The notes: generated from the sequence alone by a model not told the origin. 50,741 nt of DNA from a virus (IMGVR_UViG_3300028027_000075:1-50741), one strand, 5' to 3'. Positions 1 to 6,482 are shown, counted from the stretch's first letter. Made by a program: numbers and translations.

Positions 1-84
1 GTAACGGAAAAAAATTGTAACTATTCAGAGGCTATAAACTACATCAAAGCCTTGAATTATAACGCTAAAAAGTCAATAGGTTAA
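1..84 (+). CDS. C-terminal end of a truncated hypothetical gene
   Basis: Frame 1 is open from the first base of the window for 27 codons and stops at TAA 82-84. The residues (ending NAKKSIG) have an ordinary polar, lysine-rich protein composition, and noncoding AT-rich DNA follows. The start lies outside the window and no function can be read from so short a tail. An open run of 27 codons at an edge could be chance, so this is tentative. Confidence 0.45.
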   Translation, partial: VTEKNCNYSEAINYIKALNYNAKKSIG

Positions 85-94
85 AAATTAAAAA

Positions 95-144
95 TTCCGT
101 AAAAGTTAGGCTTTTTTATCTTAGTCAGTTTATAAGATACGGAA
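95..144. repeat. nested inverted repeat in noncoding DNA
   Basis: TTCCGTA (95-101) is complementary to TACGGAA (138-144). Inside it TATCTTA (117-123) is complementary to TAAGATA (133-139), so the arms can form one composite stem. The structure lies just after the left partial gene and may be a transcription terminator or a protein-binding site. A T run (112-117) falls within the structure rather than after it, which is atypical for an intrinsic terminator. Confidence 0.4.
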
Positions 145-200
145 CAAACAAAGGTTTTTAATTACCTAAAAAATTAAAAAAAGTTCTTAGTACTACAAAA

Positions 201-347
201 ATGATTTTTAAAACTTTGGTTTTTATGCAATTGCTAAAAACTACTAAAAAAGTTTATCACGTCTTTACAATAGTAAGGCAAGAAAATCAAGTGCGGATTT
301 ATTGGAAATTTTACAAAGTATGGTTTTTTAAAAACCTAAATCGTTAA
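201..347 (+). CDS. possible 48-aa basic protein, doubtful
   Basis: ATG 201 to TAA 345-347 encodes 48 residues, with a hydrophobic start (MIFKTLVF) and a basic, aromatic second half (YWKFYKVWFFK). It fills an otherwise empty 370-base stretch and is followed by a terminator-like hairpin at 382-425, which fits a real small gene. There is no recognisable AT-rich leader like those of the neighbouring genes and no family is recognised, so it may be a chance frame. Confidence 0.3.
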   Translation: MIFKTLVFMQLLKTTKKVYHVFTIVRQENQVRIYWKFYKVWFFKNLNR

Positions 348-381
348 GTTGAGATACTTAAATACTTAACTACATTTAAAT

Positions 382-425
382 AAATGGCGTTTATTAATAA
401 AATAGTATTGACGCTATTTTTATTT
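382..425 (+). terminator. terminator-like hairpin with T-rich tail
   Basis: AAATGGCGT (382-390) pairs with ACGCTATTT (411-419) over nine positions with one G-T pair. The T-rich tract TTTTTATTT continues to 424. It would end transcripts arriving from the left edge before the early gene cluster. Confidence 0.5.
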
Positions 426-459
426 AGTTGTTTATTTATGTAGTGTAAAGAAAATATAA

Positions 460-528
460 ATATACGTATGGTTACTTTATGCAGTGGTGAAAACTGGATA
501 AATTAGGGTTCGATTCCCTTTGTATATT
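460..528 (+). tRNA. degenerate tRNA-like element
   Basis: ATATACG (460-466) pairs with TGTATAT (521-527), giving a seven-pair acceptor-like stem with one G-T pair. It is followed by TA, as at tRNA positions 8-9. A canonical T loop TTCGATT (509-515) closes a four-pair stem AGGG/CCCT. A short stem CAGT/ACTG (482-485/493-496) has a seven-base loop GGTGAAA, but it lacks the T expected before the anticodon. The D arm is too short to fold normally and total length is about 69. It may be a decayed tRNA, a tRNA mimic or an attachment-site relic rather than a working tRNA. Confidence 0.3.
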
Positions 529-626
529 CTAAATTATAAAAAAATGAATGATTTTAAAAACCAAGTTAAAATCGCCTTATTTATAAAGGTGGTTATTATT
601 TTATTAATCTTAATACAAATTTAATT

Positions 627-788
627 ATGAAAAGTTCAGACAAAAATCAAAAAAGAAAAGTATTAATTGAAAGATACAATCGTTTTTACGACTACTTAAA
701 CAAAGGAATGTTTAATGAGTCAAGATTGCATACAATAGGAGACTGTTTAAATAAAATAGAATATCAAATATTACTATTAAATAAATAA
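627..788 (+). CDS. hypothetical 53-aa protein
   Basis: ATG 627 follows the leader AAATTTAATT typical of this genome and the frame stops at TAA 786-788. The product is basic at the N-terminus (SSDKNQKRKVLIERYNRF) and appears helical (LNKIEYQILLLNK). It is the first gene of a tight run: the next start is two bases after its stop. No family is recognised. Short basic proteins at the head of early phage operons often act on host processes, but nothing here shows that directly. Confidence 0.6.
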   Translation: MKSSDKNQKRKVLIERYNRFYDYLNKGMFNESRLHTIGDCLNKIEYQILLLNK

Positions 789-790
789 TT

Positions 791-961
791 ATGAACAAAA
801 TGTATTTTATTTCTGTAATATTATTTGTAATGGTATTACTTATCGGTCTATTCAATAGTGAATTAAGACTAACAGACGGCTATATGTTTGTGTTGGTATT
901 ATCTGTATTCAATATGTTAATATGGATAGTAAACGAAGTAAGAAACGAAATTAAAAATTAA
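791..961 (+). CDS. small membrane protein, two predicted TM segments
   Basis: 56 residues from ATG 791 to TAA 959-961. Two hydrophobic stretches (about residues 5-20 and 31-47) are separated by a short polar loop (NSELRLTDG), and a charged C-terminus (NEVRNEIKN) follows. This suggests a two-pass inner-membrane protein. It starts two bases after the preceding gene. A holin-like or superinfection-exclusion role is possible, but the position in the early cluster with no endolysin nearby argues against calling it a holin. Confidence 0.6.
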   Translation: MNKMYFISVILFVMVLLIGLFNSELRLTDGYMFVLVLSVFNMLIWIVNEVRNEIKN

Positions 962-972
962 CTAATCGTGTA

Positions 973-1003
973 AAGATAGACCCTATTTTCTGGGGTTTAT
1001 CTT
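973..1003 (+). other. intergenic hairpin
   Basis: AAGATA (973-978) pairs with TATCTT (998-1003), and an inner ACCC/GGGT extends the stem. It lies between two small membrane-protein genes. The T run after it is weak, so it may be a processing or attenuation site rather than a terminator. Confidence 0.4.
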
Positions 1004-1021
1004 GCTTTAAAAAGTAATCAA

Positions 1022-1159
1022 ATGAAAAAATTATTATTATTATTATCGGCAACCATTGGGGTATTATCTGAGAATGGTTATGTAATTGCATTATGTATGG
1101 CAATTTGTGCCTTACTTATTTATTTAGAAACCAAAACCGACCGAGAAGATGCGAAGTAG
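1022..1159 (+). CDS. small membrane protein
   Basis: 45 residues from ATG 1022 to TAG 1157-1159. The N-terminus is signal-like (MKKLLLLLSATIGVL). A second hydrophobic stretch (about residues 20-35) and a charged tail (ETKTDREDAK) follow. It could be a two-pass membrane protein or an exported peptide with one membrane anchor. Its end overlaps the next gene by 11 bases, indicating translational coupling. No family recognised. Confidence 0.55.
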   Translation: MKKLLLLLSATIGVLSENGYVIALCMAICALLIYLETKTDREDAK

Positions 1160-1349
1160 AATTAAAAAACTAACCGATAAAGAAATAGAGTTAATCGGTC
1201 TATTAGAGGAACGTAAAGCAACTTTAAAAGAAAAAGTAATACGAAGTATAGTAAGCGAAGGAATGTCTTTTAAAAACGCTAAAAAGGAATTGAAATTTAG
1301 AATAAAAATATCTTGTATAAAGAGAGAGATACAACAATTAAACAATTAA
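1149..1349 (+). CDS. hypothetical basic helical protein
   Basis: 66 residues, strongly basic and predicted helical throughout (KEIELIGLLEERKATLKEK, then SFKNAKKELKFRIK). The segment around residues 30-50 could form a helix-turn-helix, since 'IVSEGMSFKNAKKEL' reads like a recognition arrangement. This suggests nucleic-acid binding, but no named family is recognised. It overlaps the upstream membrane-protein gene and is followed by the repeated leader TTAATCACACTCAAC of the next gene. Confidence 0.6.
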   Translation: MRSRIKKLTDKEIELIGLLEERKATLKEKVIRSIVSEGMSFKNAKKELKFRIKISCIKREIQQLNN

Positions 1350-1360
1350 TCACACTCAAC
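1346..1360 (+). repeat. repeated leader TTAATCACACTCAAC, copy 1 of 3
   Basis: The identical 15-mer occurs at 1346-1360, 3140-3154 and 4981-4995. Each copy overlaps or directly follows the stop of one gene and lies 2-9 bases before the ATG of the next (1363, 3157, 5005). The strict position suggests a translation-leader or regulator-binding cassette rather than chance. Confidence 0.6.
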
Positions 1361-1362
1361 TT

Positions 1363-1665
1363 ATGGAATATTCAGAATTATTAAGGGAAGAACTGCAAAA
1401 TTGCGGAAAGATAAACGTCTTCGAGATAGAAGTATTAAATAAAAAAACGAACGAGGAAGATTATGTGGTTTTTGATATAGAAATAATAGGAAACCAATTT
1501 AGAGCTTATCACATACCATTAACAAAACAAGAAGTAAAGAGCCAAAAAATAGCTTTTGAATATGTAGAAGTGTTCGAAGATTGGTCTTTAGATGGACACT
1601 TGCAAGATCTTTATGACGCATGTATGACCGCTATATTAGATAGCGAATTTTACGATTTAGTATAA
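1363..1665 (+). CDS. hypothetical acidic protein
   Basis: 100 residues, net acidic, with alternating strands and helices (NVFEIEVLNKKTNEEDYVVF, then YVEVFEDWSLDG). There are no cysteine motifs, signal peptide or membrane segment, so it is likely cytoplasmic. The start is fixed by the repeated leader ending two bases upstream. No family recognised. It sits in the early cluster, where acidic proteins commonly bind or inhibit host proteins. Confidence 0.65.
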   Translation: MEYSELLREELQNCGKINVFEIEVLNKKTNEEDYVVFDIEIIGNQFRAYHIPLTKQEVKSQKIAFEYVEVFEDWSLDGHLQDLYDACMTAILDSEFYDLV

Positions 1666-1671
1666 ATAAAC

Positions 1672-1694
1672 AACTTTAAAATTTAAGAATTATG
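1672..1694 (+). repeat. duplicated translation leader
   Basis: AACTTTAAAATTTAAGAATT plus ATG (1672-1694) recurs exactly at 2515-2537. Close variants precede 3372 and 5240. It is purine-poor and has no Shine-Dalgarno sequence, as is usual for Bacteroidetes genes. The identity over more than 20 bases shows the leader itself has been copied along the early operon. Confidence 0.6.
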
Positions 1695-2516
1695 AAAACA
1701 GTATTTAGCAATTCAGATTTAGTGCACACATTCGCACAAAGAAGCCAAAGTGAGGGTAGAACATCTAACGGAGGGATGTTTTTTAGAGACAATAAGATAT
1801 ATTCTTATGGACATCACTACCTACTAGGAGAATTTATAGATGAAAAGACTATTGTAATTAATGACAAAGGTTATTCTTCATCTACTGGAAAACATATTAG
1901 TATGCTAAGAAGTGCGACAAGGCAATACAGACAGATATTCACGACAGATACAGATATTAAACAAGTTAAGTATAGAATTGACGAGAACGCAAACAAATTA
2001 AAGACTGCTAGGAAACCTGAGAAGTATATAACCGAAATAATTAGAGACTTCGAGAACTTAGACGAGCACCTAAAAGAGTTTAAGAAAGTAAACGTAATCA
2101 AGTCGGATGAATACAAAGAAATTAAAAAGATCTATTCATCACTTAAGAAAGACGAGGGCAAGTATATTGAATTAGCAAAGGAAAGAGGCAAGGAAGAAAA
2201 AGAGAAAGCCATTAAGTTATTCAATGAGAAGTTAAATAAGTTTTTCAATTACGAGATAGATAGAATCTATGACAATAATATAAAAGAAGACTATCTAAGA
2301 ATATCTCAAGACGGCACACAAGTAGAGACCACACAATCTGTAAAGATAGATGTTGATGACGCTAGAACTCTATATCTAATGATTAAGGCAGGAAAAGATA
2401 TTGCAGGAGAAAGAATAGGTAGCTACACAGTTAAGTCTTTAAATGGACACTTAACAGTAGGGTGTCATAGTATAAACGTGAAGAACATGCACGAAGTAGG
2501 ATGTAAATTAATATAA
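1692..2516 (+). CDS. hypothetical phage protein with central coiled coil
   Basis: 274 residues in three parts. The N-terminal beta-rich domain (about 1-75) contains SNGGMFFRDNKIYSYGHHY, a pattern I associate with uncharacterised phage and plasmid proteins. A long charged helical region (about 90-200) is rich in K and E. The C-terminal domain (about 215-274) contains DARTLYLMIKAGKDIAGERI and ends with conserved-looking histidines and cysteines. The N-terminal pattern may belong to a DUF family, but I cannot name it securely. No enzyme motif is visible. Probably cytoplasmic. Confidence 0.7.
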   Translation: MKTVFSNSDLVHTFAQRSQSEGRTSNGGMFFRDNKIYSYGHHYLLGEFIDEKTIVINDKGYSSSTGKHISMLRSATRQYRQIFTTDTDIKQVKYRIDENANKLKTARKPEKYITEIIRDFENLDEHLKEFKKVNVIKSDEYKEIKKIYSSLKKDEGKYIELAKERGKEEKEKAIKLFNEKLNKFFNYEIDRIYDNNIKEDYLRISQDGTQVETTQSVKIDVDDARTLYLMIKAGKDIAGERIGSYTVKSLNGHLTVGCHSINVKNMHEVGCKLI

Positions 2517-2534
2517 CTTTAAAATTTAAGAATT

Positions 2535-3143
2535 ATGAGAACAATTGTAAAAGAAGAAATCATCTACTCATGGGAAGATGTAAAGAACAACCCAGAATTT
2601 CTGGAAAAAGTATTAGATAGGCATAGAGATATAAATACGTTAGATGATTGGTGGGATTTTGTTTACGATGACTTCGCACAAGAAAATAAATATTTCAATG
2701 TAAAAGATATGTACTTTAGTGGTTTTTGGAGTCAAGGAGACGGAGCTATGTTTGAGTATAATTATATAGATGACAGACTAAAGTATGAATTTATTGATTC
2801 TTTAAACTTAACACCAATGCGTAAAAAATGGCTAATAAACAATGCTAATTTTTATGGGAAAGGAAAGCATTCTGGCAGATATTATCATGAGAATAGTTGT
2901 GACCATAACGTAGGATGTGAAGTAGATAATGGAGACATATTATGTGGAACAAACTTTAGAAATTGGATAGAGTCATTTGATGATTTATTTAGTGACTTCG
3001 TAATAGATAGATATAAAGATATGTGCTTAGAGTTGTATAACAAACTAAGTAAAACATACGACTACCTACATAGCGACCAATCAGTATGCGACACACTAGA
3101 AGCAAACGATTACGAATTTGACGAACAAGGAAATATAATTTAA
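2535..3143 (+). CDS. hypothetical phage protein with SGFWSQGDG motif
   Basis: 202 residues, acidic. The motif FSGFWSQGDGAMFEY (about residues 63-77) is a recognisable signature shared by uncharacterised proteins of many phages. The C-terminal half is helical with an acidic end (DYEFDEQGN). The leader before ATG 2535 duplicates the one before 1692. The biochemical role of this family is not known to me. The invariant Trp, Gly and Asp pattern suggests a ligand-binding or catalytic site. Confidence 0.7.
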   Translation: MRTIVKEEIIYSWEDVKNNPEFLEKVLDRHRDINTLDDWWDFVYDDFAQENKYFNVKDMYFSGFWSQGDGAMFEYNYIDDRLKYEFIDSLNLTPMRKKWLINNANFYGKGKHSGRYYHENSCDHNVGCEVDNGDILCGTNFRNWIESFDDLFSDFVIDRYKDMCLELYNKLSKTYDYLHSDQSVCDTLEANDYEFDEQGNII

Positions 3144-3156
3144 TCACACTCAACTC

Positions 3157-3351
3157 ATGGAAAAACTATTAAGATTAACAGACAAAAACGGAAAAACAAT
3201 TCTAATTGGTGTCGAAAGCATTATAAGTGTAGAAGATGTCACTAAAAGTGGAGAGCCACAACTTACTAAGATATTCAGCAGATCAGCTATGGCTTCAAGC
3301 TATTGGGTAATAGAAAGTGTAGAAGAAATATACAAACAATACAAACAATAA
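3157..3351 (+). CDS. hypothetical 64-aa protein
   Basis: 64 residues with a beta-rich first half (LLRLTDKNGKTILIGVESI) and a helical basic end (IYKQYKQ). The start lies two bases after the second copy of the TTAATCACACTCAAC leader. It resembles small SH3-like or PH-like phage proteins that accompany larger early proteins, but no family can be named. Confidence 0.6.
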   Translation: MEKLLRLTDKNGKTILIGVESIISVEDVTKSGEPQLTKIFSRSAMASSYWVIESVEEIYKQYKQ

Positions 3352-3371
3352 ACATTTAAAAATTAAGAATT

Positions 3372-3791
3372 ATGAAAACAAGAGTAGAAAAAATTGAAGA
3401 CTTCTTAAGAGGTCTTAATGTAGAAAACCTAGACATATTAGAGTATGTAGATGTTGAAGAAGTAAACGATTTCGATGATGTTTACGAGGCTATTGACAAC
3501 GCTAATGGCTTCGATGTGGAGATTATCTATTACGGAAGTGCTATGGAATACCTGACGCAAAACGATACGTCATTAAGTCAATCATTAGAAATAGCAAATG
3601 ACATAGGTTATGAAGTAAGCAGTCTGAGTTCAGAAGTATTGGCTTCACTATTGGCTTCTAGTAAATGTAGAGAAGACTTCCAAGAATTAGAGAGAGAGAT
3701 AGACGACTTCTTTAATGATCTGGAAGATGATGAGGAAGAAGATGAAGAAGATGACGAAGAAGATGAGGAAGAAGAAATATTAGAATACTAG
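3372..3791 (+). CDS. highly acidic protein, candidate DNA mimic
   Basis: 139 residues. The body is acidic (VENLDILEYVDVEEVNDFDDVYE). The last 25-30 residues are almost all Asp and Glu, coded by a GA-rich tract at 3720-3780. Known anti-restriction and nucleoid-blocking phage proteins (ArdA, Ocr and Gam types) mimic DNA with such charge, but no diagnostic motif of those families is visible. The role is therefore inference from composition and early location. A histone-binding or chaperone-like acidic tail is an alternative. Confidence 0.65.
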   Translation: MKTRVEKIEDFLRGLNVENLDILEYVDVEEVNDFDDVYEAIDNANGFDVEIIYYGSAMEYLTQNDTSLSQSLEIANDIGYEVSSLSSEVLASLLASSKCREDFQELEREIDDFFNDLEDDEEEDEEDDEEDEEEEILEY

Positions 3792-3794
3792 TAT

Positions 3795-3947
3795 ATGAAT
3801 TTAATATTCAAAGTAAGCAACGAAGAATGGGAGGGAAGATTGTATATAAAAGGAGAGCTCGTTACTCTCCTTGCTTTCTCCTTAAAAGAATTAATTAGAC
3901 AAGCAGAAGATTTTTATGGTATAAATCTTCTCGAGAATCTTAACTAA
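3795..3947 (+). CDS. hypothetical 50-aa protein
   Basis: ATG 3795 to TAA 3945-3947, three bases after the acidic-protein gene. The product (MNLIFKVSNEEWEGRLYIKG...) is beta-strand then helix (LKELIRQAEDFYGI). The coding sequence contains a strong hairpin, AAGGAGAG/CTCTCCTT around 3849-3872, which could slow ribosomes or attenuate transcription. No family recognised. Confidence 0.55.
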   Translation: MNLIFKVSNEEWEGRLYIKGELVTLLAFSLKELIRQAEDFYGINLLENLN

Positions 3948-3958
3948 AATAAATAACT

Positions 3959-4069
3959 ATGGAAAGTGATTGTTGTGGAGCTCCTGAATGGATTGAGGGA
4001 ACTGGTATTTGTGGCGAGTGTAAAGAACACGCTGAATTTGAAGATATAGATGATTACCCAAGAGATTAA
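3959..4069 (+). CDS. Cys-rich mini-protein, possible zinc site
   Basis: 36 residues starting MESDCCGAPEW and containing CGECKEH. The CC plus CxxC spacing (C5, C6, C18, C21) with a nearby His fits a single small zinc ribbon, followed by an acidic tail (EFEDIDDYPRD). Mini-proteins with this layout recur in phages of many hosts, but their role is unknown. The start is preceded by AAATAACT, and the gene lies between two other small early genes. Confidence 0.6.
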   Translation: MESDCCGAPEWIEGTGICGECKEHAEFEDIDDYPRD

Positions 4070-4093
4070 TTAAACAATTAAATATTAAGCATT

Positions 4094-4372
4094 ATGATAG
4101 TATTAGAAGAAAGAAGAATAGTATACTGTTCAGGAGATGACAGAACTATATTAATTTTAAAACAAGGAGACGAAGTAATTGGTCTCAACTATTGTCAAGG
4201 AGAGGTTGACATAAATTGGTTTAAGGCTAACTACGGAGACATAGAAGAAGACTTATCATTCTTCTATAATGCAATAGCACCTTACTTAGGAGGAGAGACT
4301 GAGGTCGATAGAATAAACCAAGCAATATGGGCACACTTTGAATACAGAAACCTTAAAGACCAACACCAATAG
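4094..4372 (+). CDS. hypothetical acidic protein
   Basis: 92 residues with a beta-rich first half (RRIVYCSGDDRTILILKQGD) and helical second half ending in YRNLKDQHQ. No membrane or metal motif. The leader AATATTAAGCATT precedes the start, and the next gene begins six bases after the stop, so the two are probably co-translated. Function unrecognised. Confidence 0.65.
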   Translation: MIVLEERRIVYCSGDDRTILILKQGDEVIGLNYCQGEVDINWFKANYGDIEEDLSFFYNAIAPYLGGETEVDRINQAIWAHFEYRNLKDQHQ

Positions 4373-4378
4373 ATAATT

Positions 4379-4597
4379 ATGAAACCAATTAAACACACTG
4401 CACACTACAAGAATTTCGATTTCGATTTCTGTTACAACTATACCCCAGGTAGGAAAGCTACTTGGGAAGACCCCGAAGAATACGAGGAGTTTGAGATATA
4501 CGATGTGACATTAAATGGTATTGATGCGGACTTTCTTTTAGATAGTCAAAGAGATGAGTTTGAAGAAGAAGTTATTAAACAATTAAAAGATAATTAA
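4379..4597 (+). CDS. hypothetical acidic protein
   Basis: 72 residues, with an aromatic and acidic composition (NFDFDFCYNYTPGRK, EDPEEYEEFEIYDV). It looks like a small beta domain followed by a C-terminal helix. It ends one base before the start of the lipoprotein gene. No family recognised. Likely a cytoplasmic early protein. Confidence 0.65.
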   Translation: MKPIKHTAHYKNFDFDFCYNYTPGRKATWEDPEEYEEFEIYDVTLNGIDADFLLDSQRDEFEEEVIKQLKDN

Positions 4598-4598
4598 C

Positions 4599-4832
4599 AT
4601 GAAGAAGTATATTTTAATATTAGTTGGGTCGGTTTTTATTTCAAGTTGTACAGATGTTGATGATGTGCCAAAAGATTGTAAATGCAATAGAGTAGTAGAA
4701 GTTCACAGCTTTACACTACCTGACAGGAGTACGTTCGGAACGTACATCTCAATAAACGACTGCACTGGAGTACAAAGACAAGGACAATGGAAATACGAAA
4801 ATAATAAACCAAAGAAAGGAGACTGTAAATAA
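4599..4832 (+). CDS. phage-encoded lipoprotein
   Basis: 77 residues. A type II signal peptide (MKKYILILVGSVFISSC) has its lipobox ending at Cys17. The mature part is polar, with a Cys pair (DCKCNRV) and further cysteines near the end (DCTGV, GDCK), suggesting disulfides in the periplasm or at the outer membrane. Early-expressed phage lipoproteins such as T5 Llp are known to block receptors or DNA entry of competing phages. That role fits here but is inference. It overlaps the next gene by one base (TAATG). Confidence 0.7.
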   Translation: MKKYILILVGSVFISSCTDVDDVPKDCKCNRVVEVHSFTLPDRSTFGTYISINDCTGVQRQGQWKYENNKPKKGDCK

Positions 4833-4984
4833 TGGAAACTAAACAAGAATTACTAGCGTTTTTACAATGGATAAGCGAAACACCTAAACTATATCAAGAG
4901 CCTGATGGATGGTCGTTTTATAATGTAGAAATGACTGATGAAATGTTAGTAGAGATGTATATGAAGCATAAAAATTTAATTTAA
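4832..4984 (+). CDS. hypothetical 50-aa protein
   Basis: ATG 4832 overlaps the lipoprotein stop as TAATG. The 50-residue product is acidic and helical (TKQELLAFLQWISETPK, then TDEMLVEMYMKHKNLI). Its stop overlaps the third copy of the TTAATCACACTCAAC repeat. No family recognised. Coupled translation with the lipoprotein suggests related timing of expression. Confidence 0.6.
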   Translation: METKQELLAFLQWISETPKLYQEPDGWSFYNVEMTDEMLVEMYMKHKNLI

Positions 4985-5004
4985 TCACACTCAACTTAAG
5001 AATT

Positions 5005-5229
5005 ATGACAACAGTAGAACAAGCTAAACAAGTATTAAGAGATAATGGGTATAACGTTGATAATATTTGGCATATAGACGATGTGTTACAGACTTATGAT
5101 TGTACAACAGAAGAAGCTCAATCTGTATTAGATGCAGCATTAAGCAGTGATTACATAGTAAACGAGATCTTTTCTTGGATAGATAGGTACGCAGAAAATT
5201 ATGGTTTAACAGAAAAATTAGAAAAATAA
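5005..5229 (+). CDS. conserved small phage protein of unknown function
   Basis: 74 residues: TVEQAKQVLRDNGYNVDNIW, then CTTEEAQSVLDAALSSDYIV. This layout of two helical repeats around an IDDV core is one I associate with many Bacteroidetes phages and prophages, without known function. The start is set by the leader TTAAGAATT after the third 15-base repeat. Likely a small all-helical cytoplasmic protein. Confidence 0.65.
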   Translation: MTTVEQAKQVLRDNGYNVDNIWHIDDVLQTYDCTTEEAQSVLDAALSSDYIVNEIFSWIDRYAENYGLTEKLEK

Positions 5230-5239
5230 ATTAAGAATT

Positions 5240-5479
5240 ATGAGTTTTAAAATAGTAAATGGTCGATGGGTAAATCAAAACAACGATAAGCTAAACCCAG
5301 TGGAAGCAGTAGAGTTTGAATCATCACTACTTAGAGTAAGATACTTTGCAGGAGATAAACGATTGTCACATGAAAAAATAAATGTAATGATGGACATACT
5401 AAACTCTGACGAAGAAACAGACAGAACATTATCATTCGTAGTAAACAACAAAGAAATAGCTAACAAAATCTTTAATTAA
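5240..5479 (+). CDS. hypothetical 79-aa protein
   Basis: 79 residues of mixed alpha and beta character (FKIVNGRWVNQNNDKLNPVE, then RTLSFVVNNKEIANKIF). No signal, membrane or metal motif. The leader TAAATTAAGAATT is the common form of this cluster, and the next gene starts one base after the stop. Function unknown. Confidence 0.6.
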   Translation: MSFKIVNGRWVNQNNDKLNPVEAVEFESSLLRVRYFAGDKRLSHEKINVMMDILNSDEETDRTLSFVVNNKEIANKIFN

Positions 5480-5480
5480 A

Positions 5481-5711
5481 ATGGAAAATAGAATAAATAA
5501 TCTACAAGAATTATCAAAAGAAATTAGCCTTGACCTATTTTATTCAATAAGTTTCTTTGCATTATCTGAAACTTCATTACAAGGAAAAGCAAGTGAAGCG
5601 TTAAATGAAATTACCTCATACTGCAATGACGATTTTAAATACAGTAATGGAAATCTAGTAGGAAAGTTTGAATATAACGGATACAATTACAGGGTAGTAT
5701 TAACATTTTAA
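5481..5711 (+). CDS. hypothetical 76-aa protein
   Basis: 76 residues. The N-terminal half is a helical, partly hydrophobic segment (LSKEISLDLFYSISFFALSE). The second half is a beta hairpin (LVGKFEYNGYNYRVVLTF). The hydrophobic stretch is too polar for a confident membrane call. Tightly packed between neighbours of the same strand. No family recognised. Confidence 0.6.
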   Translation: MENRINNLQELSKEISLDLFYSISFFALSETSLQGKASEALNEITSYCNDDFKYSNGNLVGKFEYNGYNYRVVLTF

Positions 5712-5721
5712 TTATAAAATC

Positions 5722-6003
5722 ATGAGACAACAAATATTCATAAACGATGAATATAATTTCGACTACGAATTAGTAGATGAAAACAAGCATACTTTATATT
5801 ACTGTAATTCAGAAGAATGGCTTATATCCCTTAGAGGAGAGATAGCATTTCAAATAGCAAACACTGGAAACGGATTAAAAATTACAACTAATCTTTACTC
5901 AGAAGATAAGCTGAGCTATTGTGAATCTGAAATGCTTTTAATATTGCTAAAGATCATTCATAATGATGAAAGATACGAAATAGCACAAAAAAGATTGTTA
6001 TAA
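5722..6003 (+). CDS. hypothetical 93-aa protein
   Basis: 93 residues, acidic, beta-rich in the middle (EWLISLRGEIAFQIANTGNG) with a helical C-terminus (LLILLKIIHNDERYEIAQKR). It ends the first early block. The following 91 bases before the SSB gene hold no gene and no TAnnTTTG element. Function unknown. Confidence 0.6.
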   Translation: MRQQIFINDEYNFDYELVDENKHTLYYCNSEEWLISLRGEIAFQIANTGNGLKITTNLYSEDKLSYCESEMLLILLKIIHNDERYEIAQKRLL

Positions 6004-6094
6004 ACACTTGGTATTTAAACAATAATTAACTAAATTTACACAGTCAATAGCGGACAAGACTACAAAAAGGTACGCATTTAAACATATATACATT

Positions 6095-6397
6095 ATGGCA
6101 GCAATTTGCACTGTAAAAATCGACTTGAGTAAAATTGACAAGTCTAAAATCTACAAAACAGAAAAAGGAAGCTCTTATTACGAGTTCACATTATCAATCA
6201 ATGATAAGACCAGTGAATACGGAGACAACATCTCAGCAACAGAGTCACAGACTAAAGAGCAACGAGATAACAAAGAAAAGAAAACATTCATTGGTGGTGG
6301 TAAAGTTATTTGGGTAGGAGATGGTATCTCAGTAGCAGAAAAGAGAGGTTCACTTACTACTGCTTCAGCACCTAGTGATGATTTACCTTTTAATTAA
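6095..6397 (+). CDS. single-stranded DNA-binding protein, SSB-like
   Basis: 100 residues. The beta-rich body has aromatic and basic residues (SYYEFTLSINDKTSEYG, KTFIGGGKVIWVG). The C-terminus is disordered, Ser/Thr-rich and ends PSDDLPFN. The acidic-hydrophobic tip DDLPF matches the tail by which bacterial SSB (DDDIPF) and phage SSBs recruit partners, although here one Asn follows. It is shorter than E. coli SSB. Context supports the call, since the ERF annealing protein, FEN nuclease and primase-helicase lie downstream. It would coat ssDNA at replication forks. Confidence 0.7.
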   Translation: MAAICTVKIDLSKIDKSKIYKTEKGSSYYEFTLSINDKTSEYGDNISATESQTKEQRDNKEKKTFIGGGKVIWVGDGISVAEKRGSLTTASAPSDDLPFN

Positions 6398-6443
6398 GGG
6401 TTTTCAGTAATCCCGTAATAATAAAACTGATAATTTAAAACAA

Positions 6444-6480
6444 TTAGAATGGTAGTTAGTTTACCATTCTAATTTTTTTT
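6444..6480 (+). terminator. intrinsic terminator after the SSB gene
   Basis: TTAGAATGGTA (6444-6454) pairs perfectly with TACCATTCTAA (6462-6472), followed by eight Ts (6473-6480). This is one of the strongest terminators in the window. It separates SSB from the HNH gene. Confidence 0.85.
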
Positions 6481-6482
6481 AT

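Noticed and set aside
791-1159. Holin calls for the small membrane proteins
   Set aside because: Topology alone fits, but no endolysin or spanin gene is nearby and they lie in the early cluster.
6135-6317. 60-codon plus-strand frame inside the SSB gene
   Set aside because: It is out of frame with the SSB-like protein, whose tail motif and context are convincing, and it has no leader.
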